From positions 1 to 22,797 of the forward strand of contig SVAU01000019.1 in the NCBI GenBank assembly GCA_015059245.1: 22,797 nt of DNA, in the 5' to 3' direction. A program made the translations under genes and the position numbers. Shown piece after piece: positions 1 to 6,003 of the stretch. The DNA is from Bacillota bacterium. Lineage in GTDB: Bacteria > Bacillota_I > Bacilli_A > RF39 > UBA660. The notes beneath the pieces are model-generated. The model saw only the letters and a list, made by a program, of their open reading frames with translations, was not told the DNA's origin and did no database searches. How positions within the stretch are numbered: position 1 is the stretch's first letter; each line of letters opens with the position of its first letter.

Positions 1-31
1 ATCACGGGTTCGAATCCCGTACGGACCGCCA
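1..31 (+). tRNA. 3' fragment of tRNA, probably tRNA-Asp
   Basis: The T arm (stem 4-8 with 16-20, loop TTCGAAT), the 3' acceptor strand ACGGACC, discriminator G and an encoded CCA are present; the rest lies off the window edge. The anticodon is not visible. Asp is inferred from the G73 discriminator, the implied GGTCCGT 5' acceptor strand, and the Asp-Phe order seen in Bacillus tRNA clusters. Confidence 0.75.
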
Positions 32-38
32 TTTTTTT

Positions 39-114
<76 letters not shown>

Positions 115-124
115 TTTTATAAAT

Positions 125-150
125 AACTCGAAACTCTAGTTCGAGTTTTT
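125..150 (+). terminator. Intrinsic terminator after tRNA-Phe
   Basis: Stem AACTCGAA (125-132) pairs with TTCGAGTT (140-147) around a 7-nt loop and runs into a T tract. It ends the tRNA-Asp/Phe unit. Confidence 0.85.
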
Positions 151-401
151 ATTTTGCATAAAAATATGTTATAGTAATACAACTAACCGGTTTGGAGAAT
201 GGAATGGGTATTTTATAGGCAAAAGCTATGAAATTATTAATGTTTTTGAATCAGAAAAAGTTAAAATGTTCAAATAATATAAAAAAATAGTAAAAAGTAT
301 TAGACAAAATAAGAAAATGATAGTACAATAGTGATTGTCTTGTGGAAAAGACATCGAAATCTAAGTAAAAATAAATTTTTTTAAAAAATTAAAAAAACTT
401 G
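151..401. other. Gene-free stretch between tRNA clusters, possible gene remnant
   Basis: No intact gene is visible. An extended -10-like TGTTATAGT lies at 167-175. A frame open from 140 to the TAA at 275-277 reads like the tail of a protein (FGEWNGYFIGKSYEI in part) but has no usable start codon, so it may be a decayed or truncated gene. Further on, TAGACA (301-306), a 17-base spacer and TACAAT (324-329) resemble a promoter. They are followed by a small hairpin, TGTCTT (336-341) with AAGACA (348-353), and then A/T-rich tracts. None of these is proven to be functional. Confidence 0.4.
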
Positions 402-430
402 TTGACAATTAAAACACAAGTTGGTATACT
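402..430 (+). promoter_or_regulatory. Near-consensus sigma-A-type promoter for five-tRNA operon
   Basis: TTGACA (402-407), a 17-base spacer and TATACT (425-430), with A/T-rich tracts just upstream that could act as an UP element. The predicted start near 437 is about 15 bases before tRNA-Val. It is among the best promoters in the window, as expected for stable RNA. Confidence 0.88.
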
Positions 431-451
431 TAGTCTTGTCAAACGAAGTTT

Positions 452-528
452 GGGCGACTAGCTCAGTTGGTTAGAGCACCTGCCTTACAAGCAGGGGGTC
501 ATAGGTTCGAGTCCTATGTCGCCCACCA
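452..528 (+). tRNA. tRNA-Val (TAC)
   Basis: A 77-nt cloverleaf with acceptor GGGCGAC/GTCGCCC, anticodon loop CTTACAA giving TAC, T loop TTCGAGT and encoded CCA. It is the first gene of the Val-Thr-Tyr-Gln-Lys operon. Confidence 0.97.
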
Positions 529-536
529 TTTTTTTT

Positions 537-612
537 GCCGACATAGCGTAACTGGCAGCGCAACTGACTTGTAATCAGTAGGTTGGGGGTTCGACTCCCT
601 CTGTCGGCACCA
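537..612 (+). tRNA. tRNA-Thr (TGT)
   Basis: A 76-nt cloverleaf with acceptor GCCGACA/TGTCGGC, anticodon loop CTTGTAA giving TGT, and encoded CCA. The D stem GCGT/GCGC closes with a T-G wobble but keeps A14, G18, G19 and A21. It lies eight bases after tRNA-Val. Confidence 0.96.
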
Positions 613-620
613 TTAATTGT

Positions 621-704
621 GGGAGGATAGCGAAGTGGTCAAACGCGGCAGACTGTAAATCTGTTCCTTCGGGTTCCATGGTTCAAATCCATGTCCTCCC
701 ACCA
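621..704 (+). tRNA. tRNA-Tyr (GTA)
   Basis: An 84-nt class II tRNA with the long variable arm expected for bacterial Tyr. Acceptor GGGAGGA/TCCTCCC, anticodon loop CTGTAAA giving GTA, encoded CCA. Confidence 0.97.
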
Positions 705-713
705 TTTCTGTAT

Positions 714-789
714 TGCCTTGTAGCCAAGTGGTAAGGCATCAGACTTTGACTCTGACATTTCGATGGTTCGAACCCATCCAAGGCAGCCA
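714..789 (+). tRNA. tRNA-Gln (TTG)
   Basis: A 76-nt cloverleaf with acceptor TGCCTTG/CAAGGCA, anticodon loop CTTTGAC giving TTG, discriminator G and encoded CCA. Confidence 0.96.
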
Positions 790-797
790 TTCGTTTT

Positions 798-873
798 GTT
801 CCGCTAGCTCAGTCGGTAGAGCATTTGACTTTTAATCAAAGGGTCTGGAGTTCGAATCTCCAGCGGGACACCA
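798..873 (+). tRNA. tRNA-Lys (TTT)
   Basis: A 76-nt cloverleaf with acceptor GTTCCGC/GCGGGAC (one T-G pair), anticodon loop CTTTTAA giving TTT, and encoded CCA. It is the last gene before the operon terminator. Confidence 0.96.
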
Positions 874-884
874 TTCTGATTATT

Positions 885-906
885 ACGAGGTTAACCTCGT
901 TTTTTT
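885..906 (+). terminator. Intrinsic terminator of five-tRNA operon
   Basis: Stem ACGAGG (885-890) pairs with CCTCGT (895-900) around the loop TTAA, followed by six T residues. Confidence 0.9.
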
Positions 907-928
907 AATAAATTTATGCAAAAAGTAC

Positions 929-957
929 TTGCATTTTGTATAAATAAAGTATATAAT
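929..957 (+). promoter_or_regulatory. Promoter for tRNA-Arg/Pro
   Basis: TTGCAT (929-934), a 17-base spacer and a perfect TATAAT (952-957), placed between a terminator and tRNA-Arg. Confidence 0.85.
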
Positions 958-988
958 GAACTTACGTTTATGGAAAACGAGCGATTTT

Positions 989-1065
989 GCGCTCATAGCT
1001 CAATTGGATAGAGCGTTTGACTACGGATCAAAAGGTTAGGGGTTCGACTCCCTTTGGGCGCACCA
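989..1065 (+). tRNA. tRNA-Arg (ACG)
   Basis: A 77-nt cloverleaf with acceptor GCGCTCA/TGGGCGC, anticodon loop CTACGGA giving ACG, and encoded CCA. ACG is normally edited to inosine at position 34 to read CGN codons. Most genes here use AGA for Arg, while rpsD at the right edge uses several CGT codons. Confidence 0.96.
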
Positions 1066-1072
1066 TTTTAAT

Positions 1073-1149
1073 CGAGAAGTAGCACAGCTTGGTAGTGCAC
1101 TAGTTTTGGGAACTAGGGGTCGCAGGTTCGAATCCTGTCTTCTCGACCA
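1073..1149 (+). tRNA. tRNA-Pro (TGG)
   Basis: A 77-nt cloverleaf with acceptor CGAGAAG/CTTCTCG, anticodon loop TTTGGGA giving TGG, and encoded CCA. It lies seven bases after tRNA-Arg. Confidence 0.96.
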
Positions 1150-1160
1150 TTTAAAAATTA

Positions 1161-1183
1161 ACAACTCATAGAGTTGTTTTTTT
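1161..1183 (+). terminator. Intrinsic terminator after tRNA-Pro
   Basis: Stem ACAACTC (1161-1167) pairs with GAGTTGT (1171-1177) around ATA, then a T tract. Almost the same hairpin recurs at 1669-1692 on the far side of the next gene. Confidence 0.88.
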
Positions 1184-1197
1184 GTTACTAAAATATA

Positions 1198-1206
1198 TGA
1201 TATAAT
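1198..1206 (+). promoter_or_regulatory. Extended -10 promoter (TGATATAAT)
   Basis: TGA followed by a perfect TATAAT, with no good -35. The predicted start near 1213 gives a leader of about 18 nt that is mostly Shine-Dalgarno sequence. Confidence 0.75.
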
Positions 1207-1230
1207 AGTATATATAAAGAGGGTGTATTT

Positions 1231-1659
1231 ATGAATAATACAATGACTATTAGTGATGGTATAAAAAAGAGTGTAGTTAAAGATTATGAAACTAAACTAT
1301 TTAAGATGTATGATAGAATACTTAAAGATAAAGAAAAACTATTTAAAGATAAAGATTTTCAATTAGTATTATTTAAACAAAGATATGATACTAAATTAAA
1401 TAAATGGGTTAATGATAAAGATGAAAATTTTGATAAAGTAGAGTTTGATGATGGATATAAATGTATTGTTACTTTTGCTTTATATAAGAATGGTCAAAAC
1501 TATATAGTTAATAATAAGAAGATAATGAATAATTATTATATTACTGATATTACTAGAAGAACTAATTTAGATAAGAAATGGATTATTAAGTACTATGTAT
1601 TAAATCCAGATACTATTAAAGATTTAGAATATTATTATGTTTTAACTAGTACAATGTAG
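1231..1659 (+). CDS. Hypothetical protein, 142 aa
   Basis: I do not recognise the family. The product is soluble and strongly charged (rich in Lys, Asp, Tyr and Asn), with no signal peptide or membrane segment. The N-terminal third looks helical, and the middle looks like beta strands (around residues 73-95, VEFDDGYKCIVTFALYKNGQ). Translation is well supported by the Shine-Dalgarno-like AAAGAGGGTG at 1216-1225, five bases before ATG. It is a single-gene unit between two near-identical terminators, with its own extended -10 promoter. It is probably a lineage-restricted cytoplasmic protein; no function is proposed. Confidence 0.8.
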   Translation: MNNTMTISDGIKKSVVKDYETKLFKMYDRILKDKEKLFKDKDFQLVLFKQRYDTKLNKWVNDKDENFDKVEFDDGYKCIVTFALYKNGQNYIVNNKKIMNNYYITDITRRTNLDKKWIIKYYVLNPDTIKDLEYYYVLTSTM

Positions 1660-1668
1660 TGTATACTA

Positions 1669-1692
1669 AACAACTCTTTGAGTTGTTTTTTT
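1669..1692 (+). terminator. Intrinsic terminator
   Basis: Stem AACAACTC (1669-1676) pairs with GAGTTGTT (1680-1687) around TTT, continuing into a T tract. The arms match the hairpin at 1161-1183. Confidence 0.88.
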
Positions 1693-1712
1693 TATACCTT
1701 ATTGTGTATAAT
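1683..1712 (+). promoter_or_regulatory. Probable dxs promoter
   Basis: TTGTTT (1683-1688), an 18-base spacer and a perfect TATAAT (1707-1712). The -35 overlaps the preceding terminator arm and is weak, so the -10 is the main evidence. Confidence 0.55.
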
Positions 1713-1718
1713 AGATTA

Positions 1719-1733
1719 TACATCTTAGATGTA
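1719..1733 (+). promoter_or_regulatory. Inverted repeat in dxs leader
   Basis: TACATC (1719-1724) and GATGTA (1728-1733) flank TTA at or just after the predicted transcription start of dxs. It could be an operator or an mRNA hairpin, or chance in AT-rich sequence. No T tract follows, so it is not a terminator. Confidence 0.3.
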
Positions 1734-1762
1734 CAATTATATAAAAGAATTCAGGGATGAAT

Positions 1763-3616
1763 ATGTTAGAAAGAATTAATAATATTAATGATTTAAAACA
1801 ATTAGATATAAAAGATAAAAAGATACTTGCTAAAGATATTAGAGAATACTTATTAGAAGTAGTTTCTAAGAATGGGGGACATTTAGCTTCTAATTTGGGT
1901 GTTGTTGAACTTACTATAGCTTTAGAAAGTGTTTTTGATGTTAATAAGGATAAAATAATATGGGATGTAGGACATCAAAGTTATGTTCATAAAATACTTA
2001 ATGGTCGTAAGGAAGAATTAAAAAGTATTAGAAAAATAGATGGTATTGCTGGTTTTCCTAAATATCAAGAGTCAGAAACTGATTGTTTTAATACTGGGCA
2101 TTCTAGTACTTCAATATCTGCTGCTATGGGTATGGCTTGTGCAAGAGATTTAAAGAATGAAGATAATTCTGTTATTGCTGTAATAGGTGATGGATCTTTA
2201 ACTGGTGGTATGGCACTAGAAGCTTTAAATCATGCAGGTAGTTCTAAAAAGAATATAATAGTAATACTTAATGATAATGAAATGAGTATTTCTAAGAATG
2301 TTGGTGGAATTAATCAATTACTTACTAAATTAAGAGTTAAGAAGAACTATACTAGATCTAATGATAGATGGAAGAGAAAGATAAAGAAGATTCCTGTTAT
2401 AGGTAAACATCTAGTTAATATGGTAAGTACTTTAAAAAAGATTATTAAACAAATTATTATACCTGGTATGTATTTTGAAGAAATTGGTTTTAAGTATGTT
2501 GGACCTATTGATGGACATAATATAGAAGATTTAGAGTATATATTTAAGGAAGTTAAGAAGATTGATGAACCTATTTTAATACATGTATTAACTAAGAAAG
2601 GTAAGGGGTATAAACCTGCTGAAGATAATCCGGATAAATTTCATGGAGCTAGTCCATTTAATATAGAAACAGGAAAATCTATAAAGAAAAAGAGTAAAGA
2701 CTATTCCGCTGCATTTGGAGAAAAATTAGTTAGTATGGCAGCTAAAAATGATAAAATAGTTGCTATTACAGCAGCTATGAAGGATGGTACTGGTTTAACT
2801 AAGTTTGGTGAAGCATTTCCTGATAGATTGTTTGACGTAGGAATAGCAGAACAGCATGCATTAACTTTTGCAGCTGGATTAGCTAAGGAAGGTATGGTAC
2901 CATTTGTATCTATTTATTCTTCATTTTATCAAAGAGCTTATGATCAAGTTATACATGATATTTGTATGCAAAATTTACCAGTTATTATGTGTGTAGATAG
3001 AGCTGGTATAGTAGGTAATGATGGAGAAACACATCAAGGGTTATATGATTTATCTTTCTTTAAATTAATACCTAATATTGTTATTATGGCACCTAGAGAT
3101 TTTAAGGAACTAAATGCTATGATGGAATATGCTGTTCAATTAAAATGTCCTGTTGTAATTAGATATCCAAGAGGTAGTGAAGAAGCAATAGATATTCCAT
3201 GTAAGGAACTTAAATTAGGCAAATGTGAGAAGGTTAAAACAGGTAAAGATATAACTATAGTATCTATAGGCAAAATGGTTCCTAAAGCATTAGAAATAGC
3301 TAATAAGTTAAAGGAATATAAGATAGATGTAGAAGTTATTAACAGTAGATTTTTAAAACCATTTGATAATTATGGTGTTCTTAAAAGTATTGAGAAAACT
3401 AAGAATGTTATTGTAATAGAAGATGGGACTTGTATAGGTGGTTTAAGTAGTACTGTTAAAGAATTGTTAGTAGATAATAAAATGAAAGATATTAAGTTTA
3501 AATCTTATAGTTATCCTGATAAGTTTATTGAACATGGTAGTGTTAGTGAATTAGAAGATAGATATGGGTTTAATAACGATGAAATAGTTCAATATATTAG
3601 AGATAGTGTAAAATAA
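1763..3616 (+). CDS. dxs: 1-deoxy-D-xylulose-5-phosphate synthase
   Basis: Cytoplasmic thiamine-diphosphate enzyme that condenses pyruvate with glyceraldehyde 3-phosphate to give DXP, the first step of the MEP isoprenoid pathway. At 617 residues it has the usual family length. Visible motifs are GHQSYVHKI (residues 70-78), the GDGSLTGG cofactor motif (142-149) with a downstream Asn, LNDNEMS, the conserved histidine-containing FHGASPF, and the catalytic Glu in DVGIAEQHAL (E363). The C-terminal domain is transketolase-like. An ATG at 1757 is in frame, but AGGG sits directly against it (1753-1756), whereas it is six bases from ATG 1763, so 1763 is preferred. The gene is monocistronic, with its own promoter and terminator. 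Its presence implies isoprenoid synthesis by the MEP route. Confidence 0.98.
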   Translation: MLERINNINDLKQLDIKDKKILAKDIREYLLEVVSKNGGHLASNLGVVELTIALESVFDVNKDKIIWDVGHQSYVHKILNGRKEELKSIRKIDGIAGFPKYQESETDCFNTGHSSTSISAAMGMACARDLKNEDNSVIAVIGDGSLTGGMALEALNHAGSSKKNIIVILNDNEMSISKNVGGINQLLTKLRVKKNYTRSNDRWKRKIKKIPVIGKHLVNMVSTLKKIIKQIIIPGMYFEEIGFKYVGPIDGHNIEDLEYIFKEVKKIDEPILIHVLTKKGKGYKPAEDNPDKFHGASPFNIETGKSIKKKSKDYSAAFGEKLVSMAAKNDKIVAITAAMKDGTGLTKFGEAFPDRLFDVGIAEQHALTFAAGLAKEGMVPFVSIYSSFYQRAYDQVIHDICMQNLPVIMCVDRAGIVGNDGETHQGLYDLSFFKLIPNIVIMAPRDFKELNAMMEYAVQLKCPVVIRYPRGSEEAIDIPCKELKLGKCEKVKTGKDITIVSIGKMVPKALEIANKLKEYKIDVEVINSRFLKPFDNYGVLKSIEKTKNVIVIEDGTCIGGLSSTVKELLVDNKMKDIKFKSYSYPDKFIEHGSVSELEDRYGFNNDEIVQYIRDSVK

Positions 3617-3635
3617 AAGACCTTTTGGTCTTTTT
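3615..3635 (+). terminator. Intrinsic terminator of dxs
   Basis: Stem AAAAGACC (3615-3622) pairs with GGTCTTTT (3627-3634) around TTTT. The stem starts inside the TAA stop codon of dxs. Confidence 0.9.
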
Positions 3636-3639
3636 AAAT

Positions 3640-3667
3640 TTGACAAAATAAGTTGAATACGTATAAT
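3640..3667 (+). promoter_or_regulatory. Consensus TTGACA/TATAAT promoter
   Basis: TTGACA (3640-3645), a 16-base spacer and TATAAT (3662-3667). Both hexamers are perfect, which is unusual among protein genes here. It begins five bases after the dxs terminator. Confidence 0.9.
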
Positions 3668-3695
3668 AAAACTACTTTTAAAGGGGGATTTACTT

Positions 3696-4463
3696 ATGAA
3701 TAAACAATTTATGTATATCAATGGAACTATTGTTATATCTGATGAAAATGGTATGAAACCTGCTATACCTTATGTAGATAATATAGAAGATGTGTTAGTT
3801 CTAGAAAATGAAATAGAATTTTTAGAAAAATGTTTAAAGGAAGATCAAGAAAAGTTAGAGGCTAAAAAAAATGATAGAGCTTATAGAACTAAGGATAGTA
3901 AACAAATATCTATAGTTGGATCTATTATAGGAGTAGGTGCTGCTTTTGGAGTTGGTCAACTTGTTGGTTTAAGTCATGAGGAAGTGACAAATACAATTAT
4001 GGGGCCTATGAGTGAGTATTTAGCTTATTCTATTCCTATGAGTGTTGGATGTGTAGGTTTTGTTCAAATGTTATCTTTATTAGGTTTATCTTATAGACCT
4101 TCTAAGAAAGACATTAGGGGTATTGAAGAACGTATTAAGTATGAGAAAGATATGATAGATTTATTTAAAGATGAATTAGAATATTTAAATTCTAATGCTA
4201 CTAGTAATAGAAAAGATCAAGTAGAAGATATGGTATCTTATGAAGTTCATTATAAATCTTCTTTAGATTATTTAAATCAATCTTTAAAACTAAGATATGC
4301 TTATGGATATAATCCTGATAAAATGATTAAATTATGTGAAGAAGGTACATTATTTGCAGCTCTTATTGAAGAAGGATTTTCTGATGATGTAGTAATGGAC
4401 TTTACTGGATTTATAGAAAGAAAAATAGAAGATAGCAAAAAAACTAAATTAGGTAAGAAGTAG
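3696..4463 (+). CDS. Hypothetical two-TM protein with flanking coiled coils, 255 aa
   Basis: I do not recognise the family. A short N-terminal beta-rich stretch (residues 1-30) is followed by a charged helix likely to form a coiled coil (34-62). Then come a glycine-rich hydrophobic segment (71-91), a second hydrophobic segment (110-131), another charged helix (137-165) and a soluble C-terminal half rich in Tyr and Glu. The pattern suggests a membrane hairpin with both ends in the cytoplasm. The start is clear from AAGGGGG at 3681-3687, eight bases before ATG. Both promoter hexamers are consensus, so strong expression is inferred. The arrangement resembles the smaller alanine-rich protein at 16545. 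Confidence 0.85.
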   Translation: MNKQFMYINGTIVISDENGMKPAIPYVDNIEDVLVLENEIEFLEKCLKEDQEKLEAKKNDRAYRTKDSKQISIVGSIIGVGAAFGVGQLVGLSHEEVTNTIMGPMSEYLAYSIPMSVGCVGFVQMLSLLGLSYRPSKKDIRGIEERIKYEKDMIDLFKDELEYLNSNATSNRKDQVEDMVSYEVHYKSSLDYLNQSLKLRYAYGYNPDKMIKLCEEGTLFAALIEEGFSDDVVMDFTGFIERKIEDSKKTKLGKK

Positions 4464-4476
4464 TAATACTTCTTTT
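4455..4476 (+). terminator. Intrinsic terminator overlapping a stop codon
   Basis: Stem AAGAAGTA (4455-4462) pairs with TACTTCTT (4467-4474) around GTAA. The TAG stop at 4461-4463 lies across the stem-loop junction. Only a short T tract follows. Confidence 0.8.
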
Positions 4477-4480
4477 ATTT

Positions 4481-4489
4481 TGGTAAAAT
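4481..4489 (+). promoter_or_regulatory. Extended -10-like promoter for yidD (TGGTAAAAT)
   Basis: TGG followed by TAAAAT, a five-of-six match to TATAAT, between the terminator and yidD. The predicted start near 4496 leaves only about 5-11 nt of leader. Confidence 0.5.
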
Positions 4490-4506
4490 AAATTTGGTTG
4501 ATGTAT

Positions 4507-4740
4507 ATGAAGAAATTATTAATAAAATTAATTGAGTTATATCAAGCAACTCCATTAGCTTGTCATTCACATTGTAGATTTACTCCTACTTGTTCACAAT
4601 ATATGAAAGAAGCTATTATAAGATTTGGTTCTATAAAAGGAGTATGGCTTGGAATTAAGAGGTTATTTAGATGTAATCCTTTTGGTAAATATGGATATGA
4701 TCCTGTACCAGAAAAAACTATAAAAAAGAAGAATAAATGA
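4507..4740 (+). CDS. yidD: Membrane protein insertion efficiency factor YidD
   Basis: A small (77 aa) amphipathic, membrane-associated protein of the YidD family, which assists YidC-dependent insertion of membrane proteins. The family signature is clear: an N-terminal amphipathic helix, HCRFTPTCSQYMKEAI, a glycine-containing helix, RLFRCNPFGKYGYDPVP, and a basic tail. In-frame starts exist at TTG 4498, ATG 4501 and ATG 4507. The last gives the typical MKKLL start and lies a usable distance from a weak GGTTGATG. In many bacteria yidD sits with rpmH, rnpA and yidC; here it stands alone. It is the only gene in the window ending in TGA, and that TGA is also part of the next gene's extended -10 element. 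Confidence 0.96.
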   Translation: MKKLLIKLIELYQATPLACHSHCRFTPTCSQYMKEAIIRFGSIKGVWLGIKRLFRCNPFGKYGYDPVPEKTIKKKNK

Positions 4741-4746
4741 TATAAT
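4738..4746 (+). promoter_or_regulatory. Extended -10 promoter (TGATATAAT) built on the yidD stop codon
   Basis: TGATATAAT begins with the yidD stop TGA (4738-4740). Transcription would begin near 4753, leaving about 10 nt of leader made almost entirely of the GGTGAT ribosome-binding site. Confidence 0.7.
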
Positions 4747-4762
4747 ATAGGTGGTGATATAT

Positions 4763-5395
4763 ATGAAGAATAAAATAATAGATTCAATTAGATTTACTAT
4801 AGGGGTTGTAACTTTAATACTTGTTTTTATCTTTAAAAGTAATTTAAGTACAGTAGGATTAGTAGCAGGTGTAGGAGTTGCATTATATGGTGTTTGTTCT
4901 TTGTTAATGGGAGAAAGACTTGGATATGTGTTTAGTGGATTAGGTAGTTCTTTGTTTATATCTATAATTATATATAAAATGAAAATATTACCTCAATTTG
5001 AATCAATAACATTCTTTATGTGTTTATCTTTATCTTTGATAGTTATTATTTCTATTATATTTGATGAAATAACTGATAAAGAGATGAAAAAGAAACATAG
5101 TTTAGAAGTGGAAAGTACTGTAATAGATTTAGTTAAGAATCCAAATACTAATAAAGAGTTTTATCAACCTATTTATGAATATGTAATAGATGATGTGGTT
5201 ATGGAAGTTGGAGCTCCTGGATACTATGAAAAAAGAATTCCTAAATTAGGAGATAAGTTAATAATATATGTTAATCCTGAGGATCATTTAGATGTATACT
5301 TTGAAAAAGGGAAAAGAGATAAAATATATAATATTGCTGTTGGGTTATTCCTATTAATAGCATCAATAGTTATTATAATATCTTTATTTGTGTAA
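4763..5395 (+). CDS. Integral membrane protein with DUF3592-like domain, 210 aa
   Basis: Four hydrophobic segments (about residues 8-24, 29-49, 55-71, 82-100) are followed by a soluble beta-rich part. That part contains a YQPIYEYVIDDV stretch and a VNPEDHLDV stretch resembling DUF3592 proteins (Tyr-x-Pro-x-Tyr, later a Tyr/Val-x-Pro near the membrane). A final membrane segment lies at 188-208. The function of such proteins is not established. In-frame GTG codons lie at 4751 and 4754, but ATG 4763 has GGTGAT (4753-4758) correctly spaced before it. The next gene starts two bases after the stop, so the two are probably translationally coupled. Confidence 0.82.
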   Translation: MKNKIIDSIRFTIGVVTLILVFIFKSNLSTVGLVAGVGVALYGVCSLLMGERLGYVFSGLGSSLFISIIIYKMKILPQFESITFFMCLSLSLIVIISIIFDEITDKEMKKKHSLEVESTVIDLVKNPNTNKEFYQPIYEYVIDDVVMEVGAPGYYEKRIPKLGDKLIIYVNPEDHLDVYFEKGKRDKIYNIAVGLFLLIASIVIIISLFV

Positions 5396-5397
5396 TT

Positions 5398-5904
5398 ATG
5401 AATGAAGCATTAGTTATAAAAGATACATTGGATAATTTATATAATGAAGTATTAAATGGTAAACAAGATATCTTTAGTGAATCAGATAAAATAATGATAG
5501 ATATATTAAAATTAAAAGATTTATCTATTGTAGATAAGGATGAACAAGAATTTGTAGATGGTTTAATACATAGTTTTGTTGATAAAATTAATTTAATGTA
5601 TGAGATATTAGATGTAAAAAAAGATAATTTATTAACTTTAGAACATTTAAGTGATGAATTTCATAGATTAGAAATAAAAAGATTTAATATAGAGAATAGT
5701 TATGTAATGGGAATGATAAGAATAGAAGATATTAATTCTTTTGGAGATGAGTTATTTAAATTTAGAAATATGCTATATGCTATACCAATTAGTGATAACA
5801 ACTTACTTCAAATTGCACAGATGAAAAGTAAAATACAGCACTTTAATACGGAAATATTAGAAGATGAAGATATTTTAAGAGTAGCTTATGCAAATTCTAA
5901 TTAG
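5398..5904 (+). CDS. Hypothetical soluble helical protein, 168 aa
   Basis: I do not recognise the family. The product is acidic, predicted largely alpha-helical, and has no signal peptide or membrane segment. Its pattern of hydrophobic residues every three to four positions suggests a small helical bundle. The start follows the preceding stop by two bases and lacks a clear ribosome-binding site, which argues for translation by coupling from the upstream membrane protein. An 11-bp terminator follows. Its job may be tied to the upstream membrane protein, but this rests only on operon structure. Confidence 0.78.
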   Translation: MNEALVIKDTLDNLYNEVLNGKQDIFSESDKIMIDILKLKDLSIVDKDEQEFVDGLIHSFVDKINLMYEILDVKKDNLLTLEHLSDEFHRLEIKRFNIENSYVMGMIRIEDINSFGDELFKFRNMLYAIPISDNNLLQIAQMKSKIQHFNTEILEDEDILRVAYANSN

Positions 5905-5910
5905 ATATAT

Positions 5911-5946
5911 AGAAAAGTTATAACAGAATAATTTTTCTTTTTTTTT
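5911..5946 (+). terminator. Strong intrinsic terminator
   Basis: Stem AGAAAAGTTAT (5911-5921) pairs with ATAATTTTTCT (5928-5938), 11 bp with one G-T pair and loop AACAGA, followed by a run of nine T residues. Confidence 0.88.
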
Positions 5947-5956
5947 ACCATAATAA

Positions 5957-5965
5957 TGATATAAT
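5957..5965 (+). promoter_or_regulatory. Extended -10 promoter (TGATATAAT)
   Basis: A perfect TGNTATAAT element ten bases after the preceding terminator and about 38 bases before the preferred start of the surface protein gene. No -35 is evident. Confidence 0.72.
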
Positions 5966-6003
5966 AGGTACGTTCCCTTTTTTAGAAAGTAGTGAAATAT
6001 TTT

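Noticed and set aside
4563..4787. Open frame on the minus strand across yidD
   Set aside because: It lies opposite yidD, has no ribosome site and no recognisable protein features; yidD on the plus strand has clear family motifs.
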